A stretch of 5,356 bases of DNA. It comes from Actinomycetota bacterium (lineage in GTDB: Bacteria; Actinomycetota; UBA4738; HRBIN12). Position numbers and translations under genes: made by a program. This document shows, piece by piece, positions 5,118-5,356 of the stretch. The DNA is taken from assembly GCA_005883885.1 (NCBI GenBank), contig VAYF01000095.1, positions 1 through 5,356 of the forward strand. Reading direction: 5' to 3'. Positions within the stretch are counted from its first letter, which is position 1. Every line of letters starts with the position of its first letter. The notes below the pieces were generated by a model that saw only the letters and a program-made list of their open reading frames with translations, was not told the DNA's origin and ran no database searches.

Positions 5118-5356
5118 TCAGAGATCCTCCGGGCGGGTGAAGTGGCCGGCGATCGCCGTCGCCGCTGCGACCCGCGGGCTCACCAGATGGGTCCTGCCCC
5201 CCTTGCCTTGGCGCCCCTCGAAATTGCGGTTGCTCGTGGAAGCGCTGCGGTCCCCCGGCCCCAGGATGTCGGGGTTCATCCCGAGGCACATCGAGCAGCC
5301 CGCCCCACGCCACTCGAAGCCCGCGGCCTGGAAGACGTCGTGCAGGCCCTCTCCTT
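5118..5356 (-). CDS. leuC: 3-isopropylmalate dehydratase large subunit, C-terminal 78 residues only
   Basis: The last 78 residues of the aconitase-family large subunit of isopropylmalate isomerase; the N-terminal part lies beyond the right edge. The visible part includes GCSMCLGMNPD, holding two of the three cysteines that bind the 4Fe-4S cluster. These are followed by the highly conserved ASTSNRNFEGRQGKGGRTHL block and the ending AGHFTRPEDL. The TGA is at 5120-5118. The coding sequence carries the SD of leuD near its end, and leuD starts two bases later, indicating tight coupling so that the two subunits are made in balance. The promoter lies outside the window. Confidence 0.96.
   Translation of the reverse strand, partial: GEGLHDVFQAAGFEWRGAGCSMCLGMNPDILGPGDRSASTSNRNFEGRQGKGGRTHLVSPRVAAATAIAGHFTRPEDL

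Noticed and set aside
5116..5313. N-terminal extension of leuD to an ATG at 5313
   Set aside because: This stretch is the leuC C-terminus read in another frame; the leuC frame gives GCSMCLGMNPD and STSNRNFEGRQG, which are diagnostic.

Overview
The window is GC-rich (roughly two thirds G+C by eye) and densely packed with short intergenic gaps. Two genes look leaderless: they have no Shine-Dalgarno (SD) sequence and an ANNNT-type -10 hexamer six bases before the start codon. The codon choice is strongly GC-ending, and there is a small Zincin_1 metallopeptidase. Together these suggest an actinomycetote (Actinobacteria) or a close GC-rich relative. No ribosomal RNA or other decisive marker is present, so this is an inference. 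Everything reads as chromosomal; I see no integrase, transposase, CRISPR array or phage gene.

Layout from left to right. (1) Minus strand, 1-1846: a serine tRNA with anticodon CGA and encoded CCA is followed 18 bases later by an M24 (creatinase / aminopeptidase P fold) protein. That gene overlaps by four bases a short-chain dehydrogenase/reductase (SDR) gene that runs off the left edge. (2) Plus strand, 1919-2326: a stand-alone cyclic-nucleotide-binding-domain protein, divergent from the tRNA. (3) Minus strand, 2340-3138: a minimal HExxH metallopeptidase and the tRNA adenosine deaminase tadA, overlapping by 11 bases. (4) Plus strand, 3173-4525: nicotinate phosphoribosyltransferase (pncB), divergent from the metallopeptidase across 34 bases. 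(5) Minus strand, 4531 to the right edge: leuD and the C-terminal end of leuC, which encode isopropylmalate isomerase of leucine synthesis. leuD is tail-to-tail with pncB with five bases between the stops.

Most of the window is housekeeping: NAD salvage, leucine biosynthesis, wobble-inosine formation and a tRNA. The least ordinary part is the M24-SDR pair behind the tRNA. The M24 protein resembles the DddP-like branch of the family, but two of the expected metal-ligand positions carry Cys and Gly. The partner SDR has Thr where the catalytic-tetrad Asn usually sits. The two genes are translationally coupled, so they probably act on the same unknown substrate. I did not find a clearly undescribed multi-gene system here.
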